Below, piece after piece: positions 47,589 to 57,251 of a DNA stretch of 64,000 bases; the stretch's first letter is position 1, and every line of letters starts with the position of its first letter. The notes under the pieces are model-generated. The model searched no databases. It worked only from the letters and a program-made list of their open reading frames with translations, and was not told the DNA's origin. The stretch lies in NCBI GenBank assembly GCA_002721895.1, contig PBLV01000015.1, positions 62,001-126,000 of the forward strand. The letters run 5' to 3'. The DNA is from Verrucomicrobiales bacterium (GTDB lineage: Bacteria; Verrucomicrobiota; Verrucomicrobiae; Limisphaerales; UBA1100). The translations under genes were made by a program, and so were the position numbers.

Positions 47589-48423
47589 AGGAACGCCAAT
47601 CAAGGGGATCCGTTTGATAGTAGGTGCAGAGTTCGTGGTATAGCTCGGGGCGGCGTTTCCTGAGTTGGCGGGGTTTTTCAAAAAATGTTTCCGTGGCGAC
47701 GGCGAAAAATTCCGCAGGATTTGTCGCACCATAATCATCCATGACAGTTTTTTTACCGCGCTCGGTTTCATCAAGGAACGAACTATAAGTCTTGGCCATG
47801 GCCTGCCGCCAATTTCGGTAGCGGTCGGGGGCCCGCAGGATGGGGGTTCCGTTGGCCGCCCCGGAAGCCTGATCCAGTTGGTGGGCAAATTCATGGAGAA
47901 CTAGGTTGTGGCCATCGTTGGCATTTGCTGCGCTGTGTTTGGTATTGTCCCAAGCAAGGACGATGACTCCGGCATCCCACGATTGTCCCAGCACCTTTTG
48001 TTTGCCTTCGGTATGCAGTCCGCCAGCTGTTGGCTTGATGCTTTTTGCTTGATAGGCGCCGGGATAAACAATGACGGATTGGAGGGTGGCGGGAAAACTC
48101 CGTTTTTGATTTAAAATCAGGAAGCTGGCCTGTCCAGCGATTGTTACTCGGATTTCGTCAGTCATTATCAATCCGTTGTGGCCTTCCCAATTCAGGTCTG
48201 CTACGAGGATTTGTGTGTGACCTTCAACTTGTCTTTTCAAATCCTCCGGCAATTGATTGTAAAGTGGGAGATTGTCTTCTAGGTATTTTTGCCATGCGTG
48301 GGGGATAGGGCGGTTCATCAGCGTTGCATGGCGCTGGGTACGCCTACGGTTACGCAGGCATTTAATGAACACAATAGCCGCTGCAAGCCCGATGAGAATG
48401 AATAGAAAGCCAGTTGGGCTCAT
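47587..48423 (-). CDS. mtfA: MtfA-family zinc peptidase
   Basis: A 278-residue M90 metallopeptidase. The start at 48423 overlaps the stop of the upstream hydrolase gene (ATGA) and is preferred over one 15 bases earlier. The N-terminal helix (GFLFILIGLAAAIVFI) anchors it in the membrane, unlike cytosolic E. coli MtfA. The zinc motif HEFAHQLD (His177, Glu178, His181) and the downstream Glu in NPAEFFAVATETFF are present. In E. coli MtfA binds the glucose repressor Mlc; outside enterobacteria the role is unclear. It converges on the strong terminator. Confidence 0.9.
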   Translation of the reverse strand: MSPTGFLFILIGLAAAIVFIKCLRNRRRTQRHATLMNRPIPHAWQKYLEDNLPLYNQLPEDLKRQVEGHTQILVADLNWEGHNGLIMTDEIRVTIAGQASFLILNQKRSFPATLQSVIVYPGAYQAKSIKPTAGGLHTEGKQKVLGQSWDAGVIVLAWDNTKHSAANANDGHNLVLHEFAHQLDQASGAANGTPILRAPDRYRNWRQAMAKTYSSFLDETERGKKTVMDDYGATNPAEFFAVATETFFEKPRQLRKRRPELYHELCTYYQTDPLDWRS

Positions 48424-50720
48424 TTGGGCGGAGGCCATTTAAGGTGTCGGTGGAGGAACTTATAGGTGCCCGCACCATGAATTTTGTGGGGTCCGTTGAA
48501 ATACTCAATCTCGGTTTTTTCGGGGATTCCTAAATGGCCGTACAGGCGGCGAATTTTTGCATACTCATAGGCAACCCATTCATCGGGAGCAACACCATCG
48601 TTGTGGCCGCGTTCTACCATAAAGGGGCGAGGGGCGATTAACGCGCCCATCTCGGCATAGTTGAATGTGTGGCCGAGATTAAATTCAAACATCTCGTATT
48701 CTCCCGTGAACATGTAACTGTAGCGGGCGTCAACGGTGGTGTTCTTTTTAACCCATTCGTTGAAGTCGGCTGAACAGATGGAAAGACAATACCGGGGAAC
48801 AAGAGCCGGAACCCGCATGGCAGTCTTTCCGCCGTAAGAAAGGCCGTAAAAACCAATTCGTGTTTTGTCAACCAAGGGCAGGGTCTCGAGCCAATCAATG
48901 ATGCGATTGTGTTGGCCGATGATGATGGAAAATAGAGATTTACCGAGGGGGTTGGCTTTTCGCTGGAGAACGCGGAAGGCATCCCCCCCGCGATAGGGGT
49001 TGTGGGGGGCAAAGACTATGAATCCGCGATCAGCCAATTCAGCGGCAAATCCGCTGTAGTATCTGAAAGCTTGTTGGTTTTTGTCACGCGTGACGGTGTC
49101 CATGGGCACGCCCTCCAGACCGTGCTGGCATACTACGACGGGTCTCTTTTCGCGGGGCTTGATGTCTTTTGGGGTCAGCAAAATGCCCCAAGCAAACACA
49201 TTTTTCCAAACGTCGAGCACAACTTCGTGGGCGATCCATTTTTCTGTCTCCAGAATTTTCCGGGATCGAGGATTGATGGGCTGATCTGCGCCGGGAAATC
49301 GTCCGATTACCTGATTCCACATTCGTGTGCGGTGAGTTTCGCATTGAGTGTTCCACATCTCGGAATCTTGTGGTGGGAGTTTTTTCCAGAAATTTTCATG
49401 CCGTTCATATTCGGAAAACCGGAGCAGCCGTTGAGTGTGATCGGTGAGTTCCTGAATTTGACGTTTCTGTCGGGTATCGGTATTGGGCTTGAATTCCAGC
49501 TTCAGGACTCGTGGTTGAGGGAGGGCTTTTCTGGGAATGCCCAATCCCGTGAAGAAATGCAGAAGGGCATTTTCTCCAACCGGAGCGGTGGATTTGACCA
49601 GTTGCCATTTTCCCCCGATTCGGCCGGCCATGGTTCGCGCTCGTTGAAATTCCCCGGCTACGGATTCGTAAGGAGGAGTGGCTATCTTGCCGGGTGCGGC
49701 ACCTCCTCGTCTGCCTGGTCGGGGTTTTGGTGGGCCGTCGATTGGCTTTACTGGGGCATGCTCCACGGTGAGCGCGCGCGGGCCGATCAGACTGGCAATT
49801 TCAGCGTCGCCAAACTGCTCAAGCAACCCGAAAACATTCCTGTAAATAGGCTCTTCCCAGAGTCTGATGCGTTGATTGAAATAGCCGCTGGTTAAGACGG
49901 AGTCGACGCGTTGATCTAGGGCGGCAGCGTAGAATGCAATTAATCCTCCTTCGCCCTGGCCGACAACACCCATGGGAACAGGCTCGGGGATAAGACTATT
50001 TTCGTGGGCGAACCAATCGATGAGTGACAGAATTTTCTGCACCTCATAGCCGATGATATGGCGGCCCATTTGATAGGCCTGACGATAAATCCATTCGCGA
50101 TGAGGTTGGTTGGTGAAAGCAACTCGTTCGTCGCCGGACCATTCATCCCTTCGGTCGATCAGGGTAGGTACGACAACCAGGCATCCGGCATCCGCAAGTC
50201 TTAGGGCGAACTGGCTGCGTGGAGGCAGAATTTTATGCAAGCCTGTAATTTGTTCAGGCGTATGGTCGGCGTCCGGGATGGCGACCACGCGGGCCTTGAC
50301 AGCACCGGTGGGTTTTAAAAGGAGTCCTTCTCCATGGACGCCCGGAAAAACCGGCCATCGGACGGTATGAATGGTGATTTTCGCGTCAGCGTAAAGAATC
50401 GAGCTGCTGGTGGTTGTGGAGTTTAGTTGAAGAGATTTGATAGGGAGACGCTTGTCCGTTGCCCCGATGCAAAACCTGAAGTGCTTGCGGTTGGTGGATA
50501 TACTTTGTTGGTAGGCATCACGGCTGCTGTCATCGTGCTTCCAAAAACGCGCCCTTCTGGTGGTGGATTCCTTTAATTTTCGAGTCAGAAAGATGTCGAT
50601 TCCCGCGACCATTTGCGCGGACAGGTCACCTTCCATCTTCAATGGTTTTGTGTTTGGGAGTGGCTGAGCGAGGGCCGTGGTGACCGTGATTGCGAGCAGG
50701 GTGGGGATGAATTGTTTCAT
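48420..50720 (-). CDS. secreted tandem alpha/beta hydrolase with one inactive half
   Basis: A 766-residue exported protein (signal MKQFIPTLLAITVTTALA). Two alpha/beta-hydrolase domains are present. In the first (~110-360) the nucleophile elbow reads GVVGQGEGG, with Gly at the serine position, so this half is probably inactive. The second (~500-760) has GFYGLSYGGKTAM (Ser nucleophile), an acid in ERGHNDGVAPDEW and His in GPHKIHG, resembling acetyl-xylan esterase/dienelactone-hydrolase-type enzymes common in Verrucomicrobiota. The substrate is unknown; polysaccharide ester removal would fit the sulfatase in the same window but is speculative. It overlaps mtfA by four bases. Confidence 0.83.
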   Translation of the reverse strand: MKQFIPTLLAITVTTALAQPLPNTKPLKMEGDLSAQMVAGIDIFLTRKLKESTTRRARFWKHDDSSRDAYQQSISTNRKHFRFCIGATDKRLPIKSLQLNSTTTSSSILYADAKITIHTVRWPVFPGVHGEGLLLKPTGAVKARVVAIPDADHTPEQITGLHKILPPRSQFALRLADAGCLVVVPTLIDRRDEWSGDERVAFTNQPHREWIYRQAYQMGRHIIGYEVQKILSLIDWFAHENSLIPEPVPMGVVGQGEGGLIAFYAAALDQRVDSVLTSGYFNQRIRLWEEPIYRNVFGLLEQFGDAEIASLIGPRALTVEHAPVKPIDGPPKPRPGRRGGAAPGKIATPPYESVAGEFQRARTMAGRIGGKWQLVKSTAPVGENALLHFFTGLGIPRKALPQPRVLKLEFKPNTDTRQKRQIQELTDHTQRLLRFSEYERHENFWKKLPPQDSEMWNTQCETHRTRMWNQVIGRFPGADQPINPRSRKILETEKWIAHEVVLDVWKNVFAWGILLTPKDIKPREKRPVVVCQHGLEGVPMDTVTRDKNQQAFRYYSGFAAELADRGFIVFAPHNPYRGGDAFRVLQRKANPLGKSLFSIIIGQHNRIIDWLETLPLVDKTRIGFYGLSYGGKTAMRVPALVPRYCLSICSADFNEWVKKNTTVDARYSYMFTGEYEMFEFNLGHTFNYAEMGALIAPRPFMVERGHNDGVAPDEWVAYEYAKIRRLYGHLGIPEKTEIEYFNGPHKIHGAGTYKFLHRHLKWPPPK

Positions 50721-50779
50721 AAAAACCGATCCAGATGCGCCCTCATGGCAACCGGAACGGTGTGTTCTGTCAACCCCGC

Positions 50780-52699
50780 TTAACTGGATGAATCGCGCTC
50801 GCTCACACTTACCAGTTCCTGATTGGTGACTCCATTGAAGATCTTGAATTCTTCGGCATGCAATTCCGGCTCGGCCCGGAATGCGAGTTTCACCAAGTGT
50901 TTCTTTTCCATTTTGATGAGCAGATCTTCATCCTCCTTGCGGAGCCGGTCGAGCACCATGGGGTTGACCACGATGCGCAGTTGATAATCCTCCATTTCGT
51001 CCGGCTTTCGCCGCTTCAGGAGCTCATCAAGTTTTCGCTGGATTTCCACACTCATGGTAAGCGCACTCTTGATGCTGCCACGCCCCGAGCAGTTCGGGCA
51101 TTCGTCATAAACAGTTGATTGGACACTTTCGGAATGGCGCTGGCGGGTCATTTCCATTAAGCCCAGCTGAGAGATGGGCAAAATATGTGTCTTCGCCTTG
51201 TCGCGGCGCAGTCCATCCCGCATACGCCGGAAAACATCCTGTCGATCGCGGCCGCTCTTCATATCAATGAAATCCAGGACAATGAGCCCGCCGATGTTGC
51301 GGAGGCGCATTTGGCGGCATATTTCTTCCGCTGCCTCGAGATTTACCTTCAGAATGGTGGAGCTTTGATCCTTGCCGCCCTTGTGGCTGCCGGTATTGAC
51401 ATCGATTGAGACGAGTGCCTCGGTCTCGTCGATGACAATGTATCCGCCGCTTTTCAAGTAAACCTTGCGTGAAAATGTGCTATCAAGTTGGCGGGTGATA
51501 TTGTAACGGTCAAAGATGGGCTTGGCTTCGCGGTGAAGCTGCACCTTGTCCTTGGAGCGGCGGGAAATGTTTTCAATTAGGTTTTGAACTCGCTCAAAGG
51601 GTTTTTGATCATCGATAATAATGCGGCCAACGTCATCCGTAAGGAAATCACGCACGGTGCGCTCGATGAGGTCCGGCTCACGAAAAACGCAGGTGGGCGA
51701 CTTATCGTTCTCAATCCGCTTTTGGACTTGGGCCCACTCCTTGACCAGCATGGCGAGATCCCTGACAAAATAGCGCTTCTTTTGTCCTTCACCGGCCGTG
51801 CGAATGATGATGCCCATGTTGTCTGGAATGTCGAGATCCCGGATAATTTCGCGAAGACGGGAGCGTTCCTGCTTGTCCTCAATTTTCTTGGAGATTCCGC
51901 ATTGGTCGGTGTTGGGAAGGAGAACGATAAAGCGCCCCGGGATTGCCAAATGGGTGGTCACGCGTGGGCCCTTGGTGCCGATGGGGCCCTTGGTGACCTG
52001 AATGATGATGTTGCTGCCGACCGGGTACTTCTTTGGAATATCCTTGCGAGATATGCTGCGCGGCTTGTCGCGGGTCTTTTTCTTTTTGCGTTCAACCACC
52101 TCGTAGCGCCCGTCGAGGTTGGGGGGGGTAATGTCCCAATAATGAAGGAAGGCGTTTTTCTCGATGCCGATGTCGACAAAGGCCGCCTCTAAACGGTTTT
52201 CGAGATTCTTGACCGTCCCCTTGTAGATGCTGGCGACGATGCGCTCCTCATTGGTTCGCTCAATGGTGAATTCCTCAAGGCGGCCTTTTTCGAGAACTGC
52301 AACACGCGTTTCCAAGCTTTCGGCATTGATGATGATTTCCTTGGTGGATTCCTCCTTTTTTGTGCCGACAAACTTTTTCACCCTGTCGATGACCTTAGTC
52401 GCGGCCTTCTTGATCTTTTCGCCCAGCCCCTTGGCTTCTTTTTTCTTCTCGGGCTTGGATTCCTGTGGCTGGGGGGAAATCTCCTCGGGTTCAGACTTTT
52501 CGCCATAGGCAGCGCGTTCTGCCTTGGCGATGGCTTGTTCATGTCGGCTTTCGTTGAAAACCGGCTCGTCCATAATACGACCACCCACCATGCTCTCTCG
52601 GTCGTCGTCTTGGCCACGCTTTACAGGTTTGTGCTTTAGTCCGCCTGCAGGCTTGAAGCGCTGTGTCTTGCTGCGCCGGGAAAAACTTTTGTTGCTCAT
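50780..52699 (-). CDS. rng: ribonuclease E/G
   Basis: A 639-residue member of the RNase E/G family that processes rRNA and tRNA and starts mRNA decay. Residues ~1-120 are a Lys-rich extension unlike E. coli RNase G (489 residues). The catalytic core follows: S1 domain (~155-250, with KGTVKNLENRLEAAFVDIG), active-site aspartates in SIDVNTGSHKGG (Asp433) and LIVLDFIDM (Asp476), and the zinc-link CPNCSGRG (Cys534/537). The E. coli-type scaffold domain is absent, hence rng rather than rne. It is the last gene of the mre/rodA operon, as in many bacteria (mreBCD-rng), 21 bases after rodA. Confidence 0.93.
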   Translation of the reverse strand: MSNKSFSRRSKTQRFKPAGGLKHKPVKRGQDDDRESMVGGRIMDEPVFNESRHEQAIAKAERAAYGEKSEPEEISPQPQESKPEKKKEAKGLGEKIKKAATKVIDRVKKFVGTKKEESTKEIIINAESLETRVAVLEKGRLEEFTIERTNEERIVASIYKGTVKNLENRLEAAFVDIGIEKNAFLHYWDITPPNLDGRYEVVERKKKKTRDKPRSISRKDIPKKYPVGSNIIIQVTKGPIGTKGPRVTTHLAIPGRFIVLLPNTDQCGISKKIEDKQERSRLREIIRDLDIPDNMGIIIRTAGEGQKKRYFVRDLAMLVKEWAQVQKRIENDKSPTCVFREPDLIERTVRDFLTDDVGRIIIDDQKPFERVQNLIENISRRSKDKVQLHREAKPIFDRYNITRQLDSTFSRKVYLKSGGYIVIDETEALVSIDVNTGSHKGGKDQSSTILKVNLEAAEEICRQMRLRNIGGLIVLDFIDMKSGRDRQDVFRRMRDGLRRDKAKTHILPISQLGLMEMTRQRHSESVQSTVYDECPNCSGRGSIKSALTMSVEIQRKLDELLKRRKPDEMEDYQLRIVVNPMVLDRLRKEDEDLLIKMEKKHLVKLAFRAEPELHAEEFKIFNGVTNQELVSVSERDSSS

Positions 52700-52720
52700 T
52701 AAATTAGATTCCTTTTTGGA

Positions 52721-53950
52721 TTAAATGGATCGTTGATGCAGTTGGATATTTTGTAAAAGCCCCAGGGCAAGCAGAGAGCACACGATGGAGGTGCCTCCAT
52801 AGCTCAGGAGGGGCAGGGGCACACCGGTGACCGGCACCAGCCGGATATTCATGCCGATATTAACGAAAACATGACTGAAGAGCATCACGACGACGCCTAC
52901 AGCCAGCAGACGGCCTAATCGGTCGCGGGCCTGCCCTGCCACTCTGATGCCGCACAGGAAAACGCCTGTGTATAGAACCACGACCATGGCACTGCCTATA
53001 AAGCCGCTTTCCTCGGCGATGACCGAGAAGATGAAGTCATTATGTGACACGCCACGCGGGAGGTAGCCGTGGGCATTTTGAATGCCCTGCGCCCACCCTT
53101 TGCCCGTCAGTCCACCGGAACCCACGGAGATCATGGCTTGCGCCACGTTGTAGGAGGCGCGTCGCTGCATGGCCTTGACCCGCCGCAGTTCAGTAGGCGT
53201 GGCATTGGGTTTGGCGTATTGGGTGGTATAATCTACGCCAAAATAAACCATTAACCTGCGTTTTTGATAATCAGGCAGTTGGATGGGTTTCCATGCTTGC
53301 GGCACGAAAAACACATAGATGAGGCAGGCGGCAATGAAGCATGTCATACCTCCTGCAACTTTCTTGAGAAAGCCTGCGGGGACGCCGGCGACATAAAACA
53401 TTGCAAACGCGGCAGGTAATAGCATGAGCGAGGAGCCCAAGTCGGGTTCCATGAGGATCAGCCCAAAGGGAAGCAGGGTGAGGCCGATGCCTTTGAGGAG
53501 GGTGTCCGGCTGGCGCAGTTCGTCACGAGGCCGACTGAGAAACTGGGCCAGAGCAAGCAAAAAAGCGATCTTGGCCAGTTCGGAGGGTTGAAATTGCATG
53601 ATGCCAAGGTCAAACCATCGGCGGGCACCGTAGCGAACAGCACCAATGCCCGGTATGAGCACAATGACGAGCATGACAATACAAACCCAATAGCCGACAA
53701 AGGCGTAGCGTGCGATTTGGTAGTAGTCCTTCAAACAGAGAAGCCCCGCGGCAGTGATGCCGAAGGCATAGAATATGATCATCTTAAAGAATGGCTGTCG
53801 ATACCACGGGGCGCCTGAGAACAGTTCGTTAACCTGTGTGGCACTGAGGACAAAAGTGAGACCAAAGATCATTAGCCCGCCGAGCGCGGCGAGGAGCAGC
53901 CAATCCGGGCGCGGTTTTTGAGGCGGATTAAGGGCGTTTTCCATGGTCAA
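52721..53950 (-). CDS. rodA: peptidoglycan glycosyltransferase RodA
   Basis: A 409-residue SEDS-family polytopic glycosyltransferase that polymerises lateral wall glycan with PBP2. About ten transmembrane helices are visible. Conserved features are the WFDLGIMQFQPSELAKIAFLL loop (catalytic-site region), LMEPDLGSSLML and the C-terminal GMNIRLVPVTGVPLPLLSYGGTS. The context, immediately after mrdA with ATGA overlap and within mreBCD, makes it RodA rather than FtsW. Confidence 0.95.
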   Translation of the reverse strand: MTMENALNPPQKPRPDWLLLAALGGLMIFGLTFVLSATQVNELFSGAPWYRQPFFKMIIFYAFGITAAGLLCLKDYYQIARYAFVGYWVCIVMLVIVLIPGIGAVRYGARRWFDLGIMQFQPSELAKIAFLLALAQFLSRPRDELRQPDTLLKGIGLTLLPFGLILMEPDLGSSLMLLPAAFAMFYVAGVPAGFLKKVAGGMTCFIAACLIYVFFVPQAWKPIQLPDYQKRRLMVYFGVDYTTQYAKPNATPTELRRVKAMQRRASYNVAQAMISVGSGGLTGKGWAQGIQNAHGYLPRGVSHNDFIFSVIAEESGFIGSAMVVVLYTGVFLCGIRVAGQARDRLGRLLAVGVVVMLFSHVFVNIGMNIRLVPVTGVPLPLLSYGGTSIVCSLLALGLLQNIQLHQRSI

Positions 53951-55854
53951 TTATTGGCCAGGGGGGTACGAGGTGATCGCCGGTCACGATCGCGCAGGGC
54001 CTCAAAGATTTTTTTTGCGATGGGCGCGCAGGTTTTGCCGCCGGAAACGCCGCTTTCAATCATGACAACCACCGCATAGCGCGGCTGTTTGTATGGAGCA
54101 TAGGAGGAAAACCAGGTGATCTTATCACGTCTGCCGCCACCACGAATCTCGGCAGTGCCGGTTTTCCCGCACACGGCATAATCATCAATCATCGCGCGCT
54201 TGCCAGTGCCGCCCTCCTCGTGGACATCGGCCCACATGGCATGCTGCACCGCAGCGAGATTGCGGGGGGTCACGCGGAGCTGTCCGCGAATGCGTCCTTG
54301 GGGAAAGGTCATGGCGTCGGTAAAGGCGTCAGGATCAGCCGGTTCCACGCGTGCCACCAGGCGAGGCCAAAAAACCCTGCCGCCATTGGCTACGGCAGCG
54401 GTCATGATGCCCATCTGGAGGGGCGTGACGGTTATGCGTCCCTGCCCGATGGCGATATTTGCCGTGTCGCCATCCCGCCACCCGTTCCGGACCTCTCCGA
54501 GGGTGGGAAATTGCCCGGCCACTTCTTGCCGCGGGAGCAGCCCCGTGCGTTGGCCGAGGAAAAATTGATTCCCCATCTGGACGATTTGTTCAATGCCACA
54601 TGATAGTCCATGATGAATAAAGTAAGTGTTGCTTGAATACTTAAACGCTTTCTTAAAATTGTAATCACCCGCCGGAGCCGTGTCGTCGATGTTTCTTCGA
54701 CCCAAGCGGTAATGGCCCGGATTGTACATGAAATCGTTGGTGTTGACCACTCCGGATTCCAATGCAGCCAAGCCGGAGATGATTTTGAAAATTGAGCCAG
54801 GCGGATAGCGTTCCTGGGTGGCACGAAAGAGCAGGGGGCTGGGCCGAGCATCGCGGTATTGCGCCCATTTTTGAGGGTTTATCGCGGGAATAAAGTCGTT
54901 TGGATCAAAGACCGGCATGGAGGTGAGGGCAATAAGATCGCCGTTGTTGACATCCATAACCACGGCCGCGCCAGCCTTGTGTCCGGAGGCTTTCATTGCG
55001 TCATAGGCGACTTTTTGAATTTCCAGATCCAAAGTGAGGTGGACATGGCTGCCGGGTTGGGTGGGTACTTCGAGGTTCTCGGATTGCCGATAACCCAGAT
55101 GGTTCACCAGCATGGAACGGGTGCCGGGGTGGCCGCGAAGCTTGTTGTCGAATGTTTGCTCAAACCCAATCACGCCCCGAAAATCAGGAAGGCGATAGTT
55201 GTATGCGGTGGATTCCTCTTCGCTGGTATTGTCTTTCTTTAGGTGTCCCACGAGATGTGCGACGGAAATTTCCGGATAATGCCGGGTTGGCCAGGCTTGG
55301 ATGTCAAGCCCGGGTATACGATCACTTAGCTCCATGAACCGGGCCACGTTTGCAGGATCAAGATTTTTTAGCACGGGCAGCGGCAGCGCTCGGAGTTCGC
55401 TGAAGTGCCGCTGAATTTCGCCGGCATTCACATCCAAAGGCAGGTTGAGGCGTGCGCGGTTGATGAAGTTGCTGACGACTTGATATCGGGTTTGGATTTG
55501 GAGCTGGAGACTTTCCTCCGCGTCCAGCTTGCGCTTGGGGCGGTTTTCCCGCCATGCCTTGCGAAAATGCGGGCGCAACTCTTCAAGGTATGCGCTCAGG
55601 TTATAGGCGGGTTTGTCCTCGGCAAGGATGCGGCCGTGTTGGTCGAAGATTTTTCCGCGGACAGAGGGAATGCGCACGGTGCGCATGGATTGGTTGCGTT
55701 GACTTTCGATGTATTGGCTCGAGGAAAAAATTTGCACATACCACAAGCCGGCCATGAGAACCCCCATGGCCATGAGGAGGAAAACGGCCACGCTGCCGAG
55801 GCGGTAATCTTTACGGCGGATCTGGTCGAAGACAACCATGTCAGTCGGGGGCAT
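53947..55854 (-). CDS. mrdA: penicillin-binding protein 2
   Basis: A 635-residue class B PBP, the transpeptidase partner of RodA in the elongasome. An N-terminal membrane helix (GSVAVFLLMAMGVLMAGLWYV) precedes the PBP dimerisation domain. Transpeptidase motifs are S-I-F-K in YPPGSIFKIISGL, SSN in KYSSNTYF and KTG in CGKTGTAEIRGG. ATGs at 55854 and 55839 are both possible; the first overlaps mreD by 14 bases, the second lies just after its stop. It overlaps rodA by four bases. Confidence 0.95.
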   Translation of the reverse strand: MPPTDMVVFDQIRRKDYRLGSVAVFLLMAMGVLMAGLWYVQIFSSSQYIESQRNQSMRTVRIPSVRGKIFDQHGRILAEDKPAYNLSAYLEELRPHFRKAWRENRPKRKLDAEESLQLQIQTRYQVVSNFINRARLNLPLDVNAGEIQRHFSELRALPLPVLKNLDPANVARFMELSDRIPGLDIQAWPTRHYPEISVAHLVGHLKKDNTSEEESTAYNYRLPDFRGVIGFEQTFDNKLRGHPGTRSMLVNHLGYRQSENLEVPTQPGSHVHLTLDLEIQKVAYDAMKASGHKAGAAVVMDVNNGDLIALTSMPVFDPNDFIPAINPQKWAQYRDARPSPLLFRATQERYPPGSIFKIISGLAALESGVVNTNDFMYNPGHYRLGRRNIDDTAPAGDYNFKKAFKYSSNTYFIHHGLSCGIEQIVQMGNQFFLGQRTGLLPRQEVAGQFPTLGEVRNGWRDGDTANIAIGQGRITVTPLQMGIMTAAVANGGRVFWPRLVARVEPADPDAFTDAMTFPQGRIRGQLRVTPRNLAAVQHAMWADVHEEGGTGKRAMIDDYAVCGKTGTAEIRGGGRRDKITWFSSYAPYKQPRYAVVVMIESGVSGGKTCAPIAKKIFEALRDRDRRSPRTPLANN

Positions 55855-56386
55855 CCAGTCCGGGGTCGATCAGGTATCCGTGGGGGCGGAGGCTGGCGGT
55901 GAGGGATTCCTTCAAGACATCAAGAATTGGGAAGAAGAACATGGTCAACAGGCCTCCGCCAACAGACACAACAACCCATTGCCACAGAGTGAACCAATTG
56001 AGCATGGGGTCACGGCCTAGTGTGAAGAGCAGGAACAAGGTCATGAGTGGCACACTTGCGCTTGCGGCTGCGCCAAGGGTAAAGCGCACAAAGCGCTCGC
56101 GCTGGGCAAATTGCTGGCGGTTCATTTCAATGAACAAGCCCGAGAGGAAAAGAGGAAGCAATCCCACGCCCAATGGGTCCGCGGAAAGGGCGCTTTGCCA
56201 AAGCGACCCTAGCACGGCCAAGAGAGTGAGCGTCGCCAAGTCACTGCGAAGGGCGGCATATACCATGAGTGGTGGCAAGGGATTGATCTGTGCACCAAGC
56301 AGGTCCCGAGGAAACGTGAAGGTGGACTCCAAAAAAATGGCGATAAGCGCTGCCAATAAAACACTGCCTGTGTGAAAGCCGCTCAT
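55841..56386 (-). CDS. mreD: rod shape-determining protein MreD-like
   Basis: A 181-residue membrane protein with about five hydrophobic helices. Sequence similarity to MreD is weak, as is normal for this fast-evolving family, but position between mreC and mrdA, ATGA overlap with mreC and size support it. The segment LLGAQINPLPPLMVYAALR corresponds to the typical MreD 'P-x-L...' loop. Function: links MreB/MreC to the wall synthases. Confidence 0.85.
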   Translation of the reverse strand: MSGFHTGSVLLAALIAIFLESTFTFPRDLLGAQINPLPPLMVYAALRSDLATLTLLAVLGSLWQSALSADPLGVGLLPLFLSGLFIEMNRQQFAQRERFVRFTLGAAASASVPLMTLFLLFTLGRDPMLNWFTLWQWVVVSVGGGLLTMFFFPILDVLKESLTASLRPHGYLIDPGLDAPD

Positions 56387-57207
56387 CGCTGTGCAACCTC
56401 CGGTTGGATCATTACCCAGACTTCCTGCAGTCGCGCACTGTCCACTGCCAAGTGAACGCGGGCAGTGGCCTGCACGGAGCCGCGGGATCGACTGAGACTA
56501 ACGATTTTTCCAACGGGAATGTCGGCGGGGAAAAATTCGCTTAAGCCGCTGGTTACGATGAGGTTGCCGGGTGTGGCAGTTGTGTCCGCGGGGAGATGGA
56601 TGAGCTGGACGAGTCGTGGATCAAAGGCGGTGAAGGGCGCGGCCGTGAGAATGCCACATTCCTCGGTTTCACGAATTTTGACGGATACTCGGCAGGCGGG
56701 GTCGCCCACGAGGGCTACTAAAGCCCGGTGGGGGTTGACCTGTTGTACTCGCCCGACGAGGCCCTCGGGGGTCCAGACGGCTTGGTTGATGCGAACGCCA
56801 TCTCGTTCACCAAGGTCAATCTGAAGCGTTCGCCACCAGTTCGCGGGGTCGCGACCGACGACCCGCGCCAATCGCATGTAGCCCTGCGGCCCGGGGCGCA
56901 TCTGGAGTTGGGTTCGCAGTCGAGCATTCTCACTGGAGATGCCATCGAGCCGTGCGAGGTCCATCTTCAGAATTTGGTTTGTTTGATGGAGGGCGTTCAA
57001 TTCGCGGATGAGCTCTGCGCGGGGCAGGGTGGAATCAATGGTTTTTCCGCCTATGTATTGAATGCCCTTCTTGATTCCAAAAAAAGGTAGGAACGAATGC
57101 CCGACCCAGCCCTTGACACGCTCGGCGGTGCGAGGGGGCAGGTTCAGCAGCACCAGCGTCAGTACGGCGACGGTGGCGCAGGCGATCTGGTAGGAAGACC
57201 TGTGCAT
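56383..57207 (-). CDS. mreC: cell shape protein MreC
   Basis: A 274-residue bitopic protein: an N-terminal membrane helix (IACATVAVLTLVLLNL), a coiled-coil (~70-105, ALHQTNQILKMDLARLDGI) and the periplasmic beta-barrel domain with RVVGRDPANWWRTLQIDLG and GLVGRVQQVNPHRALVALVGD typical of MreC. It is 44 bases after mreB and coupled to mreD. Acts as the regulator of PBP2/RodA in the elongasome. Confidence 0.95.
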   Translation of the reverse strand: MHRSSYQIACATVAVLTLVLLNLPPRTAERVKGWVGHSFLPFFGIKKGIQYIGGKTIDSTLPRAELIRELNALHQTNQILKMDLARLDGISSENARLRTQLQMRPGPQGYMRLARVVGRDPANWWRTLQIDLGERDGVRINQAVWTPEGLVGRVQQVNPHRALVALVGDPACRVSVKIRETEECGILTAAPFTAFDPRLVQLIHLPADTTATPGNLIVTSGLSEFFPADIPVGKIVSLSRSRGSVQATARVHLAVDSARLQEVWVMIQPEVAQR

Positions 57208-57251
57208 GGCGCCCGATGGGTTGCGGGCGAGCGCAGCGAGTGCCTCAAGCT

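Noticed and set aside
50745..50773. TTGACA on the minus strand before the tandem hydrolase as a promoter
   Set aside because: The -35 is perfect, but the sequence at -10 spacing (TGCCAT) matches poorly, so it was not listed as a feature.
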